The notes under the pieces: model-generated
Databases searched by the model: none
What the model saw: the letters and a program-made list of their open reading frames with translations, nothing else
What the model was told of the DNA's origin: nothing
Made by a program: the position numbers and the translations under genes
Source of the DNA: Rahnella laticis
Lineage (GTDB): Bacteria > Pseudomonadota > Gammaproteobacteria > Enterobacterales > Enterobacteriaceae
Reading direction: 5' to 3'
NCBI RefSeq assembly: GCF_015644585.1
Contig: NZ_JADOBI010000009.1
Span: forward strand, 63,498-127,497
Length of the DNA stretch: 64,000 nucleotides
Part shown: positions 35,567 through 45,367 of the stretch, one piece after another
Layout: each line of letters opens with the position of its first letter
How positions within the stretch are numbered: position 1 is the first letter of the stretch

Positions 35567-38155
35567 TCACTGTACGCAGGTGCCGTTTAAGAGAATGAAG
35601 TTATTGCCGTCGGTTTTGTTCTTAGCCGGAAGCTGATAATTCACGCGGCACGATTTATTGCTTCCCCAGCTGATAAACAGCGTGCCGGAAGCGGCCGGAA
35701 GACGGGCGTAGACCTGACCGCTCTGACCGGCCATCCCGACGCTGTTTCCGTTGCTGTCTTTCACATCCGCACCCATCGGCACCGGCGTGCCGTCCGGCAT
35801 CATGACCGTGATTAATGCCGGTGTGCCGCCGAGGGTTTTGAAGGCAATTTTTGGCACGGCGCCGAGTACCGGCACCACGCGCACGTTACCGCCTTCCAGC
35901 TCAACGTCCTGACTCATGGAATTGCCGTCGATGCTGATGGTGTTGTAGCGGTAAGGCGCGAGTGACGGCACGATGGCGTAACCGAAGGTATCGATTTGTG
36001 CGCCCTGTGCGTTGTTGACGCGCGCACCGGTTGCGCCTTTCGCTTCGACCAGCGCAAAGGTGTCGCTGGCGTACGGGCCGTAGGTCACCCCGCCGCCGTG
36101 AACGGCCAGCGTTCCGGCCGTGCCGAGGCCGAGCTGATGATAATCATCGCTGCGGGCATACGAGGCGCGGACCGTCCCCATGCGGGTGCGTTCCTGCACG
36201 TTGGTGCCCCAGCGGATATCATGGCTCTTGCCTTCTTCCCGTTCGGTGTATTTGTCGTGGTTGGCATACACGGAATAGGTAAAGTCGCTTTCCTGGCCTG
36301 CGGAGCCGGAAAGGGTGGTCATCGCCGAGCGGGTATTTTTGTCTTTCATCATGTCAAACGACACGCTCGAGCGGGAATCGCGCCAGTCCAGCGGCACGGA
36401 CAGACCAATGGAAATTACGTTCTCGGTATATTTCTGATAGCGGCTCGAATCGTAATCGGCGTCGTTCACGCTGTAGACGTTATCGTTGCTCCAGCTCGAA
36501 CGCTGGCGGCCTACGTTGATGTTGTAGCTGAGCTTCTTCCACATATTGTTGTAAGAAAGCTGCAACTCGGTGATGCGCGAACGGTTGTTGTAATAGTCCG
36601 TGCTGCTGCCGCTGAGCGCCACGGTGCCGTAGTCCCCCATGTTCTGGCTGAGCGTGGCGGTGAAACGGTTACGTTGTTTCAGCGTGTCGGAATAATAGTT
36701 TGTGCCGCCATTTTCCTGACGGCGAACGCCCAGCACGTCTTCGAGATCGCGGTAACCGGCGGTGGAATAGCGGTATGCCGCCAGCACGATATTGGTATTG
36801 GTTTCAAACGTTTTGCTGTACGACATCTCCGCACGCCAGCCGCTTTTCGACTGATCGTTTTCCACCCGCGCATGTGACCAGGTGGTATTGAGCGACAGCG
36901 CGCCGAGTTCAGACGCAAACACGCCGCCGACCAGCAATGCCTGATAATCATTGGCAAAGCGCGCGCCGGTGTTGGACGTAATGCTGTTATTCACGCCGTA
37001 CTGGAGCACGCCTTCGGTAAAGGCATTTTGCACCGAGTAATAATTGCGGACTTTACCGGCGGCAAACTGATAGCTCAGGTTGCCGGGGCGCATGGAGTTC
37101 GGTACGGCGGCGTAAGGCACGACGAAGAACGACGATTTGCCGTCGGCTTCAATCACCTGAACCTGTAAATCCCCCTGGCTGCGCGTGTTGTAAAGGTCGT
37201 CAATCAGGAACGGGCCGGGTGGCACCTGCGTTTCATAAATGAGATTACCGGCCTGACGGATCATCACGCGCGCATTGGTGCTCGCCACGCCGCGCACTTC
37301 CGGCGCGTAACCGCGTTTTCCCTGCGCCCACATGCGCTGATCGGTGGCCAGCTTCACACCGTTAAACGACATCGAGCCGAACATTGAACTGTCGGTGTAG
37401 GTATCACCGACCATCAGCTCGCTGGAAAGGGAAGGAACCGGGCGCTGCACCCACGTCCGCACGGTGTTCCATTTGTAGTGATCGCCGCTGGTGCTGCTTT
37501 CCATATAGCGCAAATTGGCCTGATGGCGGAGTTGCCACATGCCCATATTCGCCCCGGCGTTGATCATGCTCCAGACATAGTTGTAGTGAACGTCGCGCAT
37601 GATGTTGCGCGTGAAGTTGGTGTTGTGGCGTAAAAACACCAGCGGCGCACCGGCATTCCATTCTGAAATCGGAATGTAATCGCGCGGCTGGCGGTTCAGC
37701 AGAATTTGCGGAATTAAAAAATTCAGCGTCAGGGTCGATTGCTGTATTTTCCAGCTGCCCTGTTGCGTGATTTCTGACAAAAAGACGCACTGTTTCTGCG
37801 TGCCTTTCAGCGGCTGGGATTTCAGCTGCAACAGCTTCATCAGCTCAACGTCCAGACACGGCTGCGCGCTTTTATCCGTCGCTTTCACTTTGCGGAACTG
37901 CACCGGTACCTGGCTTTTAATTTTGATGCCGTTGAGGCTGATATCCAGCGTTTGCGGGCCTTCCGGAACACTGATTTGGGTTTCGTTAAACTTATCCAGA
38001 TCCACGCTTTCTGCGAAATCCGAACCAGCGAGCAAATGGCTGTCGAAACGGTAATCTTCGGCAAACGCAGAATGAGAGAACAATGACGCTTTAATCACAC
38101 AGGTCAGCACCGCGAGGCGGAAGACCCGGTTGTTATTTTTGGATTGGATACTCAT
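35567..38155 (-). CDS. Outer-membrane fimbrial usher (operon 2)
   Basis: The 862-residue protein is a complete usher, with signal peptide (to about residue 32), N-terminal recruiting domain (YRFDSHLLAGSDFAESVDLD), barrel and plug (GYAPEVRGVASTNARVMIRQ) and the C-terminal domain with GKSCRV-like Cys motif (NKSCRVNYQLP). It differs strongly from the usher of operon 1, so the two operons are not a recent duplication. Its start overlaps the end of the chaperone gene by 23 bases. Confidence 0.93.
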   Translation of the reverse strand: MSIQSKNNNRVFRLAVLTCVIKASLFSHSAFAEDYRFDSHLLAGSDFAESVDLDKFNETQISVPEGPQTLDISLNGIKIKSQVPVQFRKVKATDKSAQPCLDVELMKLLQLKSQPLKGTQKQCVFLSEITQQGSWKIQQSTLTLNFLIPQILLNRQPRDYIPISEWNAGAPLVFLRHNTNFTRNIMRDVHYNYVWSMINAGANMGMWQLRHQANLRYMESSTSGDHYKWNTVRTWVQRPVPSLSSELMVGDTYTDSSMFGSMSFNGVKLATDQRMWAQGKRGYAPEVRGVASTNARVMIRQAGNLIYETQVPPGPFLIDDLYNTRSQGDLQVQVIEADGKSSFFVVPYAAVPNSMRPGNLSYQFAAGKVRNYYSVQNAFTEGVLQYGVNNSITSNTGARFANDYQALLVGGVFASELGALSLNTTWSHARVENDQSKSGWRAEMSYSKTFETNTNIVLAAYRYSTAGYRDLEDVLGVRRQENGGTNYYSDTLKQRNRFTATLSQNMGDYGTVALSGSSTDYYNNRSRITELQLSYNNMWKKLSYNINVGRQRSSWSNDNVYSVNDADYDSSRYQKYTENVISIGLSVPLDWRDSRSSVSFDMMKDKNTRSAMTTLSGSAGQESDFTYSVYANHDKYTEREEGKSHDIRWGTNVQERTRMGTVRASYARSDDYHQLGLGTAGTLAVHGGGVTYGPYASDTFALVEAKGATGARVNNAQGAQIDTFGYAIVPSLAPYRYNTISIDGNSMSQDVELEGGNVRVVPVLGAVPKIAFKTLGGTPALITVMMPDGTPVPMGADVKDSNGNSVGMAGQSGQVYARLPAASGTLFISWGSNKSCRVNYQLPAKNKTDGNNFILLNGTCVQ

Positions 38156-38858
38156 GTGTCACCGTTGCTCCATAATCATTAACCAGACCGATTTCTATTC
38201 CCTGAACGTTCTTATCGGTGACTTTTCCTGCATTCAGCGCCACATCCGCGGCGGCAAAAGGCGCAATCATTGGCGGTTTATCTTTTGCATTCACCCCTTT
38301 CACCGCAACCTTGCCGAGTGAAATATAAAAAGGTGAGGCATTGGTAATGCGGATATTATTGGCGGTGATATTGCTGAAACTCAGATAATCAAAGATCTTC
38401 TTATTATTGGCTTTTAAACCGGCCGGGCGATAAAACACCTTCAGCCTGTTTTTCAGCATAATGACCATCTGATTTCCTTTGTCTCCGCCAATATTAGACG
38501 GAGGCACTTGCAGGAAATTAAAATAAAAAATGGATTCACGATCCTGGGGTAATGCCTTTTCACCGGTAAAGAACAGGCGTAATACCTGCCCGTCTTTGGC
38601 GGCAATTCTGAATGTGGGTGGTGTGGCGACAAAAGGCGCTTTACCGGTCGTCGGTGTGGAATTTTGATCGCCGCTGTCAAACCAGGCCTGAATAACGTAA
38701 GGGAATTCGTCGTTATTTCTCAGCTGGACGTCCACTGATTTCGCATCAGAGGGATAAATAACGCGTGAGCCGGTCATGACGACGCTGGCTGAGGCACTGA
38801 ATGAAGCGCTCAGTGCGAATACAAATAAGAAAATGCTACGCCATTGAAAGCGGGACAT
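38133..38858 (-). CDS. Periplasmic fimbrial chaperone (operon 2)
   Basis: The 241-residue protein has a signal peptide (to about residue 24) and the PapD fold, with VVMTGSRVIYPSDAKSVDVQ at the mature N-terminus, FYFNFLQVPPSN and NRLKVFYRPAGLK as signatures. The ATG at 38858 is preferred; a GTG three codons upstream is possible. It lies 119 bases after the pilin gene, with a hairpin in the gap, and overlaps the usher gene. Confidence 0.92.
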   Translation of the reverse strand: MSRFQWRSIFLFVFALSASFSASASVVMTGSRVIYPSDAKSVDVQLRNNDEFPYVIQAWFDSGDQNSTPTTGKAPFVATPPTFRIAAKDGQVLRLFFTGEKALPQDRESIFYFNFLQVPPSNIGGDKGNQMVIMLKNRLKVFYRPAGLKANNKKIFDYLSFSNITANNIRITNASPFYISLGKVAVKGVNAKDKPPMIAPFAAADVALNAGKVTDKNVQGIEIGLVNDYGATVTHEYPIQK

Positions 38859-38906
38859 AATATCCACCCGTGAAAATACTGACTGATATTCTGGAAAGGA
38901 GTTAAC

Positions 38907-38922
38907 AGGCCATCCGTGGCCT
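38907..38922. terminator. Hairpin between pilin and chaperone genes (operon 2)
   Basis: A 6-bp stem AGGCCA / TGGCCT with loop TCCG, flanked by TTAA on both sides, lies in the pilin-chaperone gap without a U-run. The position corresponds to the hairpin at 23149-23170 in operon 1, suggesting a similar differential-expression device. Confidence 0.4.
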
Positions 38923-38977
38923 TAATTAATCTGAATAAGGTATTCAGAGAAATAAACATCCCTGATTTATTAAGGTA

Positions 38978-39523
38978 TTAGTTGTAGCTCACTGCGTATT
39001 GCATAGTGGATTCAACCGCACCCGCGGTTGCTTTACCGGTTGCAATGTATTGCGCGGTGTAGGTAGCCGTTGCAGCAGTTTCACCCATAGCCAGCGTCAG
39101 GTCACCGTCAGCTGTGAACGGAGAAGAGAAGTCGATTGCTGTGGCTTTGGTATCCAGGATCTGGATGTTTACGTTAGTTGCAGCGTCAGTGGTTGCCACG
39201 TTGCTCAGGTCGCCAGTGGTCGCAACGCTGTTACCGGCGAAGACGCTGGAAACTTTAGTTGCAGCATCTGCGCTGCCAGTACAACCGGAAACACCGATAT
39301 CGAAAGTCGCCTGACCGGCAGTCTGACCTGCTGCAGCCAGCGTGCTTGCGTTAACGCTTGGCAGCAGAACCAGTGGTTTTGCGCTGTTACCGTTGATGGT
39401 CACAGAACAGGTTTCTGCCGTCACTTCACCCTGGAAAGTCACTGTATTATCAGAAAAAGCGAACGCCTGAGATGCGAACAGAACAGACATTGCCGTAACA
39501 GATAAGAAGGCCAGTTTTTTCAT
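38978..39523 (-). CDS. Major fimbrial subunit (operon 2)
   Basis: The 181-residue pilin has a signal peptide ending AFA at residue 22, the conserved Cys pair (AETCSVTING and VSGCTGS), an Ala/Thr-rich core and the C-terminal strand MQYAVSYN with penultimate Tyr. It has the typical form of a shaft subunit and is the first gene of the operon. It differs clearly from the pilin of operon 1. Confidence 0.9.
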   Translation of the reverse strand: MKKLAFLSVTAMSVLFASQAFAFSDNTVTFQGEVTAETCSVTINGNSAKPLVLLPSVNASTLAAAGQTAGQATFDIGVSGCTGSADAATKVSSVFAGNSVATTGDLSNVATTDAATNVNIQILDTKATAIDFSSPFTADGDLTLAMGETAATATYTAQYIATGKATAGAVESTMQYAVSYN

Positions 39524-39958
39524 TGCAAAATTCCCTATTTACTTACAGTTGATTAATACGACGGCGACGTTTCATAACGCACAACGGCGTATTTCCTTTT
39601 CATTCTGATGCTGAAATCAACCCTGTATTTAAAATTCAGCCCCGTCTTGGGGCGGCGCTGAAGACTTAAAGACGTACATTTGAATCTCAAAAAAACATCA
39701 GAAAGAGCTGCAATAAGCACGAATCGCTCATTTGCCGGGCCATAGTAGAATTCGAATGTAAAGTTATGTTAGTGAAGAAAACTCAGGAAATGTGAAGTGC
39801 CGCACTGCGCTTGTGTGATTAACGTTAATTATTTGGTTTGAAACGGGAAGATTTGGCGGTTAAGAAATCCTGAGGTTTGGCCACGTTGACGATCTGTTGA
39901 GATAAGTGGTTATTAATTGCCCGTTATAATTCCCTGCCATAAATACGAGGGAACAATA
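39524..39958. promoter_or_regulatory. Divergent control region of fimbrial operon 2 and AraC-type gene
   Basis: These 435 bases are AT-rich and hold no gene. They must contain the promoter of the pilin gene on the minus strand and that of the GlxA-type regulator on the plus strand. I see no phase-variation inverted repeat pair, no recombinase gene and no clear GATC pair of the pap type. Confidence 0.45.
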
Positions 39959-40990
39959 ATGAAAACATCTGCCGCTGTTTCTTCTCCCGCAGGTGAAAAT
40001 ATTCCTCCCCCCGGGGAGAAATTACATATCGGATTAATTTTATGGCCGGAATTTCCGCTGCTGGCGCTGTCGGGAATGATGGATGCCATGCGTTATGCCG
40101 CACATGCCGGAAATAAAACACAATGTCAGCTGAGTATTATCAGCGCAAAACCCGAGATGCCGGTGAACAGTAATACCGGTATCAGCGTGAAACCCGGCAG
40201 GGCGCATGAATTCCCCGAACATTATGATTACCTCGCTATTATTGGGGGAACGCTGAAATGTTTGTCACGCGGACAGGCAGACGATCTTAAATATATCAGG
40301 CGCGCACATCAGGCCGGTGTGCCGGTGGTCGGGATTGGCACCGGCAGCTTTATTCTGGCAAAAGCCGGTTTGCTCAATGGCCGCCGCGCGTCGGTGCATC
40401 CGTTTCACAATGAAGAATTTCGCAAAAGGTTTCCGGGCGTGTATGCCGAGGAAGGGTTTGATTTTATCGATGAAGGGGACGTGCTGACTTGCCCTGGCGG
40501 TATTTCGACGCTCACGCTGGCCACTGAACTGATCCGCCAGCATGCGGGTGAAGAGACGGCGGCAAAAGCCAGCCACCGTTTATCACTGGGTCATGATGAA
40601 TTTCGCACCGCCGCCATTTCAAGGCCGGCGAATATTTCCCTGATTGCCGACCCGCGTCTGCGTCAGGTGGTGATGCTGATTGAACAATATCTGGCGCGCC
40701 CGCTGAGCACCGCGTGGCTGGCGCATCAGGTTAAGCTCAGCGCCCGGCAGTTAACCCGGTTGTTTGATGCTGAACTGGGGAAAAGCCCGCGGGAATTTAT
40801 CCGCAGCGCCAGACTGCGTTACGCGTGCTGGTTGCTGAACAATACGCAGGAAAGTATTACCGAAATCGCCGTGCGCATGGGGTTCAGCGACTGCGCCCAT
40901 TTCATCCGTCATTTTCAGAATGAATACGGCTGTACTCCCGGTTTCTGGCGCGGGCAGAATGAACAGTTGAGCGCCCGCGCGAGCATGTGA
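39959..40990 (+). CDS. GlxA-family AraC-type regulator (DJ-1/PfpI plus HTH)
   Basis: The 343-residue protein fuses a DJ-1/PfpI-like amidotransferase domain (about 22-195: LHIGLILWPEFPLLALSGMM, YDYLAIIGGTLKCL) with a C-terminal AraC DNA-binding domain with two helix-turn-helix units (LSTAWLAHQVKLSARQLTRL and SITEIAVRMGFSDCAHFIRH). The nucleophile elbow reads GIGTGSFILA, without Cys, so no enzymatic activity is expected. Such regulators often control amino-acid, carnitine or choline-related catabolism. GAGGGAA precedes the ATG at 39959. Its target is unknown; it is divergent from fimbrial operon 2 and convergent with the Aer-like gene. Confidence 0.85.
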   Translation: MKTSAAVSSPAGENIPPPGEKLHIGLILWPEFPLLALSGMMDAMRYAAHAGNKTQCQLSIISAKPEMPVNSNTGISVKPGRAHEFPEHYDYLAIIGGTLKCLSRGQADDLKYIRRAHQAGVPVVGIGTGSFILAKAGLLNGRRASVHPFHNEEFRKRFPGVYAEEGFDFIDEGDVLTCPGGISTLTLATELIRQHAGEETAAKASHRLSLGHDEFRTAAISRPANISLIADPRLRQVVMLIEQYLARPLSTAWLAHQVKLSARQLTRLFDAELGKSPREFIRSARLRYACWLLNNTQESITEIAVRMGFSDCAHFIRHFQNEYGCTPGFWRGQNEQLSARASM

Positions 40991-40997
40991 ATATTTC

Positions 40998-42596
40998 TTA
41001 ACTGACGGTGACTTTCCCGAAACCCGCAAGCTGCGCAGAACGGCTCTCCATTTTTGTCATCTGGCCGCCGTACACGTCGATGGCGCTTTTCAGCCGCGTA
41101 GCCTGATAGTTCAGCGTTTCAGCCGATTCAGAAGATTGCGCCACCATCCCGGCATTGTCTTGTGTCATGGTTTCAATCTGCGCCAGCGACGTATTAATCA
41201 GTGAAAGTGCCGATGTCTGCTCGCGGGTGGCGTGACTGATTTCTTTAATCAGCCCCGACATCTGCACCACTTCACCGATAATTTCGCTGATCTGCTGACC
41301 GGCGCTTTCCACCATCTGGCCGCCGGTTTCAACGCTGTGCATATTCGCTTCGATCAGCGCTTTGATTTCTTTGGCTGCGGTGGCGGAACGCTGTGCCAGC
41401 ACGCGTACTTCCGCGGCGACCACGGCAAATCCGCGGCCTTCGGTTCCGGCACGGGCAGCTTCCACGGCGGCGTTCAGCGCCAGAATGTTGGTCTGGAAGG
41501 CAATGCCGTCAATGACAGAAATAATGTCCACGACCTTGCTGCTGGCCTGCGAAATTGACTGCATCATGCCGATAGTGTCCTGCATGATTTCGCCGCCTTT
41601 CTTCGCCACGGATGCGGCGCTGTCCGCCAGTTTGCTGGCCTGAATCACAGTGTCAGCGCTTTGCCCGACGGCACCGGCAATCTCCTCAATCGCCGCAGCC
41701 GTTTGCTGAAGATTGGCCGCCGTTTCTTCGGTTCGTGCGCTGAGCGCCATGCTGTTTTTCGACATCAGATTGCTGATATTTGAAATACCGCCGACCTGCG
41801 TCCCGACATCTTCCACCAGAGAATGCAGATTCAGGCCAAACTGATTCACTGAACGCATCAGCAAACCAATTTCATCGACGCGGTTAAAATGCACGGAATC
41901 GGCTTTTTTCCCGGAGACCACTTGCTGCGCCTGACACAGAATCGTTTTTATCGGATTGCGGATTTGTGTTTGTAAAAAGAGATCGGCGAGCAGTAACAGG
42001 ATAATCGTGGAAATAGCCACCCACGTCTGAGCGATCCCCGTCAGCGGAAATAACAGCGGAAAAATGCCTGCGATAAATAACGGTAAACGTAAACGCCAGC
42101 TCACCGGCAGATTTTGTAATACCGAAAAGAGTGAAAATAAACCGGTGCGCACCACCAGACCTTTATAGAATTTCCGGCTTCCGGCATTTTTATCTTTTAC
42201 TAATTTGTATAATTCTTCCGCGGCTTTAATTTCATGCTCAGCGGGTTTATTGCGCACGGAAATATATCCCGTCAGTTTATCCTGATGATGTACCGGCGTG
42301 ACGTTGGCGCGAACCCAATAGTGGTCGCCATTTTTACGACGGTTCTTCACCAGCCCCGTCCAGCTGTCGCCCTGTTGCAGGGTAAACCACATGTCGGCAA
42401 AGGCTTCGACCGGCATGTCCGGGTGGCGGACTATATTGTGGGGTTTGAAGATCAGTTCGTCTTCGGAGAATCCGCTGACATTAATAAACGCGGAGTTTGC
42501 ATAAATAATCCGGCTGTTGACATCCGTCGTGGACATTAATGTGGTATCGGGATCTAAACCATATTCCCGCTGTGTCACTGGCATGTTTACGCGCAT
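40998..42596 (-). CDS. Aer-like energy-taxis receptor (PAS-containing MCP)
   Basis: The 532-residue chemoreceptor has an N-terminal PAS domain (about 15-120) with the Aer-type blocks [15 protein letters not shown] start, [20 protein letters not shown] and [18 protein letters not shown], then two adjacent membrane segments (about 165-210), a HAMP-like region and the signalling domain with the invariant hairpin [24 protein letters not shown] block. FAD bound in the PAS pocket would report redox state to the chemotaxis kinase. No C-terminal NWETF pentapeptide is present. An AGAGG site precedes the ATG. Confidence 0.9.
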   Translation of the reverse strand: MRVNMPVTQREYGLDPDTTLMSTTDVNSRIIYANSAFINVSGFSEDELIFKPHNIVRHPDMPVEAFADMWFTLQQGDSWTGLVKNRRKNGDHYWVRANVTPVHHQDKLTGYISVRNKPAEHEIKAAEELYKLVKDKNAGSRKFYKGLVVRTGLFSLFSVLQNLPVSWRLRLPLFIAGIFPLLFPLTGIAQTWVAISTIILLLLADLFLQTQIRNPIKTILCQAQQVVSGKKADSVHFNRVDEIGLLMRSVNQFGLNLHSLVEDVGTQVGGISNISNLMSKNSMALSARTEETAANLQQTAAAIEEIAGAVGQSADTVIQASKLADSAASVAKKGGEIMQDTIGMMQSISQASSKVVDIISVIDGIAFQTNILALNAAVEAARAGTEGRGFAVVAAEVRVLAQRSATAAKEIKALIEANMHSVETGGQMVESAGQQISEIIGEVVQMSGLIKEISHATREQTSALSLINTSLAQIETMTQDNAGMVAQSSESAETLNYQATRLKSAIDVYGGQMTKMESRSAQLAGFGKVTVS

Positions 42597-43167
42597 GAGG
42601 AACCTCTGTGTTATTAAATAATATTTAATAACGTTGTTATATTGTTGATTTGCTGTGTTACGACCTGGTTATAACGTCCAAATGATTGTTAGCACACTCC
42701 ATGACGAAACTACTATGCAGTGATTTTTTGTTACTGACCAGAAATATTTAAATTACAAAACCTGAGTGGTGGAGTGAGATAATATTAAAGGTTAATTTTA
42801 TTGTTGAATTAATATAAATGTAATTTTTATGTGGAGTGAAAGTTTTAATATTGGTAGAGATAAAAAACTGCATTAAGGCAAATTTCATACAGGAGGGCAC
42901 GGCAATATAACTTAGCGATTCTGAATAACGATTATGCGCAATAAAAGTACAATTTCGGGGGCATTTTTCATTCAAGCACAACTGAATGATCCGGCAAAAC
43001 CTGGGCAAATTCTGAAAATGCGCAAGGCGCGCAATCCGCGTCCTCTGACCAGCGGTAATGGCCTTATTTGACGTTTAACCCAATCGTTCTGAATGTGATA
43101 CTTTAAATTAACAATGTGCCCGCGGGTCAGGCCCGCCGCACTGAATTCAGATCAGCACAGAGGGTTT
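42597..43167. promoter_or_regulatory. AT-rich intergenic region with a perfect palindrome
   Basis: This 571-base stretch between the divergent Aer-like and amidohydrolase genes holds no convincing gene. Its clearest feature is a perfect 23-base palindrome at 42610-42632 (GTTATTAAATA, one A, TATTTAATAAC) that ends 14 bases from the Aer-like start codon, a plausible operator position. No sigma-28-type promoter was found for the receptor. Confidence 0.5.
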
Positions 43168-44334
43168 ATGGCGGTCATTTCCGAGCAGATTATTAAACAA
43201 GCCAAACAGTTACGCCGTGAACTCCACACCCGGCCAGAGCTGGGTCTGAATGAACATCATACTTCCCAAAAAATCAGTGAACTGCTGCTGTCTTTCGGCC
43301 TTGACGTTCACACCGGGCTAGCCGGAACCGGTATTGTTGCGACCCTGCGCAACGGCGACGGGCCGTCAATCGGTCTGCGCGCGGATATCGATGCGCTGCC
43401 AATTCAGGAACTCAATGATTTCGAACACGTCTCGCAAAATCCCGGCCTGATGCACGCCTGTGGCCACGACGGCCATACGGCGACGTTACTCGGCGCGGCG
43501 CGACATCTCAGTGAAAACCGCCATTTTCGCGGCACGGTGCATTTCATTTTTCAGCCTGCGGAAGAGAACGCCGGGGGCGGCCAGATGATGGTTAATGAAG
43601 GGTTATTTGAACGTTTTCCGATGCAGGAAGTGTACGCGCTGCATAACTGGCCCGGCCTGCCGGTTGGCGAAGTGGCGGTCAGTCAGGGCGCGATGATGGC
43701 GTCGCAGGATAATTTCTACATCACGCTCACCGGCAAAGGCTGCCATGCGGCGATGCCGGAACTGGGGGCGGATCCGGTAGTGGCGGGCGCGCAGCTGATT
43801 TTGTCGCTGCAAAGTCTGATTTCGCGCCGCCTCTCGCCGCTGGAACAAACGGTGATCAGCCTGACGCAGTTACAGGCGGGCGAGGCAATCAACGTCATCC
43901 CGGAAACGCTGCACATGTCCGGCACGCTGCGCTGCCAGAGTAATGAAACGCGTATTACCTGCTGGCGGCTGATTGAAGAATACGTCAAATCCGTGCCGCT
44001 GCCATTTGGCGTCAAAGGCGAAGTCCGCTGGGAATTTGGCTATCCGGTGACGAAAAACCATCCGGCGCAGGCCGAAATTGTGCGCGAAGCCGCGGAGCAT
44101 TCGCCGGGCGTCACAAAAGTGCATTTCAATAATCCGCCGTCGATGGCGGCAGAAGATTTCGCCTATTTGCTCGAGCGATGTCCCGGCGCTTATTTCTGGC
44201 TGGGTGCCGACGGCGCAGAACCTTCCGCGTCGCTGCACAATGCCCGTTTCGATTTTAATGATGATCTTATTCCGCTGGGCATCGGCATCTGGGTCACGCT
44301 GGTGGAAAGACAGCTGAAAGATGCAGCCGCTTAA
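43168..44334 (+). CDS. M20 amidohydrolase (HipO/AbgB/IAA-amino acid hydrolase type)
   Basis: The 388-residue protein belongs to the M20D metallohydrolases that cleave N-acyl amino acids. Metal-binding blocks are RADIDALPI, MHACGHDGHTATLLGAA (Cys98, His100), FQPAEENAGGG and AEDFAYLL. Family members act on hippurate, acetyl-amino acids, aminobenzoyl-glutamate or indoleacetyl-amino acids; the substrate here cannot be told. The ATG at 43168 with AGAGGG in front is chosen; the frame is open 18 codons further without homology. A bidirectional terminator follows. Confidence 0.88.
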   Translation: MAVISEQIIKQAKQLRRELHTRPELGLNEHHTSQKISELLLSFGLDVHTGLAGTGIVATLRNGDGPSIGLRADIDALPIQELNDFEHVSQNPGLMHACGHDGHTATLLGAARHLSENRHFRGTVHFIFQPAEENAGGGQMMVNEGLFERFPMQEVYALHNWPGLPVGEVAVSQGAMMASQDNFYITLTGKGCHAAMPELGADPVVAGAQLILSLQSLISRRLSPLEQTVISLTQLQAGEAINVIPETLHMSGTLRCQSNETRITCWRLIEEYVKSVPLPFGVKGEVRWEFGYPVTKNHPAQAEIVREAAEHSPGVTKVHFNNPPSMAAEDFAYLLERCPGAYFWLGADGAEPSASLHNARFDFNDDLIPLGIGIWVTLVERQLKDAAA

Positions 44335-44367
44335 CCGGCAGACGACGGACTGATAAACGTCAGAGAC

Positions 44368-44403
44368 AAAAAAGCCAGGCACATAAATTGCCTGGCTTTT
44401 TTT
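44368..44403. terminator. Bidirectional terminator between amidohydrolase gene and choX
   Basis: The 14-bp stem (44368-44381 with 44389-44402) has a seven-base loop, six A on the left and seven T on the right. It ends the amidohydrolase transcript on the plus strand and the choline-sulfate transcript on the minus strand. Confidence 0.92.
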
Positions 44404-44422
44404 GTGTCTTTATTCCGGGCGA

Positions 44423-45367
44423 TCAGATCCCCAGCGCTTTTTTCACCGTGCTTTCTGCCGGTTGGCCGTCGCGGGTGGTCACTCCGTTCAGCCAGCCGGT
44501 CAGCAGTTCCGGGTGTTTCGCCAGTTCGGCGCGGGCGGCGTCTTCCGGGCTTTGTTTGTCATCGAGCACGCGGGTGATGATGGCGTTTTCCAGCGGCACG
44601 TTAAATTTCAGCTGCGTGAAGAAGCGGTTGAGGTTCGGGCACTGTTCGGCAAAACCTTTGCGCGTCACGGTGTTCACCGTCGCGCTGCCATAGTTCGCAC
44701 CAAACCATTTATCGCCACCGCTCAGATACGTCAGCTTAAAGCGCGTATTCATCGCATGCGGTTCCCAGCCCAGAAACACGATCCACTGCTGACGGCTCAC
44801 CGCGCGGGTCACCTGCGCCAGCATGCCGCTTTCGCTCGACTCCACCAGATTCCAGTTCTGCAAACCAAAATCATGCTGGTCGATCATTTTCTTAATGTTC
44901 TGATTCGCCGGCGCGCCCGGCGCGATGCCGTAGATCTTGTGATCAAACTTATCTGCGTATTTCTCCAGATCGGCGAAATCCTTCACGCCCGCTTTTGCCA
45001 CGTAATCCGGCACGGCCAGCGTAAATTTGGCCGCCGGTAAATTAGCGCCGATGACGCTGATGTCATCGGTGAATTTCGCGATAACCGGCGCCTGTGCGGG
45101 CATCCAGTTACCTAAAAACACATCCAGCTGGCCGGTTTTCAATCCCTGAAATGCCAGCGCGACCGAAAGGTTTTGCACTTTTTGCTGATAACCCAGCGCG
45201 TTCAGCACCACGCCGGACACGGCGTTGGTCGCCGCAATATCCGTCCAGCCGGGATCGGACTGATTAACGGTGGCACAGCGGGCGTCGTCAGCGGCGAAAC
45301 TGCTCAGCGGCAGCAGGCTGGCACTGGCCAGAAGCATCAGCGTGGTGAGTCTTTTTATCATCATCAT
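44423..45367 (-). CDS. choX: Choline ABC transporter substrate-binding protein
   Basis: The 314-residue protein has a signal peptide (to about residue 25, SSFA) and an OpuAC/ChoX-type binding domain. The aromatic and acidic blocks expected for quaternary-amine cages are visible: DPGWTDIAATN, VFLGNWMPAQAP, VFLGWEPHAMN. It should deliver choline from the periplasm to the ChoV-ChoW transporter encoded at 48.1-49.8 kb. Its start overlaps the stop of betC by one base (TAATG). Confidence 0.88.
   Translation of the reverse strand: MMMIKRLTTLMLLASASLLPLSSFAADDARCATVNQSDPGWTDIAATNAVSGVVLNALGYQQKVQNLSVALAFQGLKTGQLDVFLGNWMPAQAPVIAKFTDDISVIGANLPAAKFTLAVPDYVAKAGVKDFADLEKYADKFDHKIYGIAPGAPANQNIKKMIDQHDFGLQNWNLVESSESGMLAQVTRAVSRQQWIVFLGWEPHAMNTRFKLTYLSGGDKWFGANYGSATVNTVTRKGFAEQCPNLNRFFTQLKFNVPLENAIITRVLDDKQSPEDAARAELAKHPELLTGWLNGVTTRDGQPAESTVKKALGI

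Noticed and set aside
35996..36877. Open frame of 293 codons on the plus strand within the usher gene of operon 2
   Set aside because: It is a shadow of the usher frame, without a ribosome site or recognisable domain.
18328..39523. Invertible phase-variation switch for the fimbrial operons
   Set aside because: No FimB/FimE-type recombinase gene and no paired inverted repeats flanking a promoter were found near either pilin gene.
42748..43008. Open frame of 86 codons on the minus strand in the AT-rich gap
   Set aside because: No ribosome site, no homology that I recognise, and composition expected by chance in AT-rich DNA.
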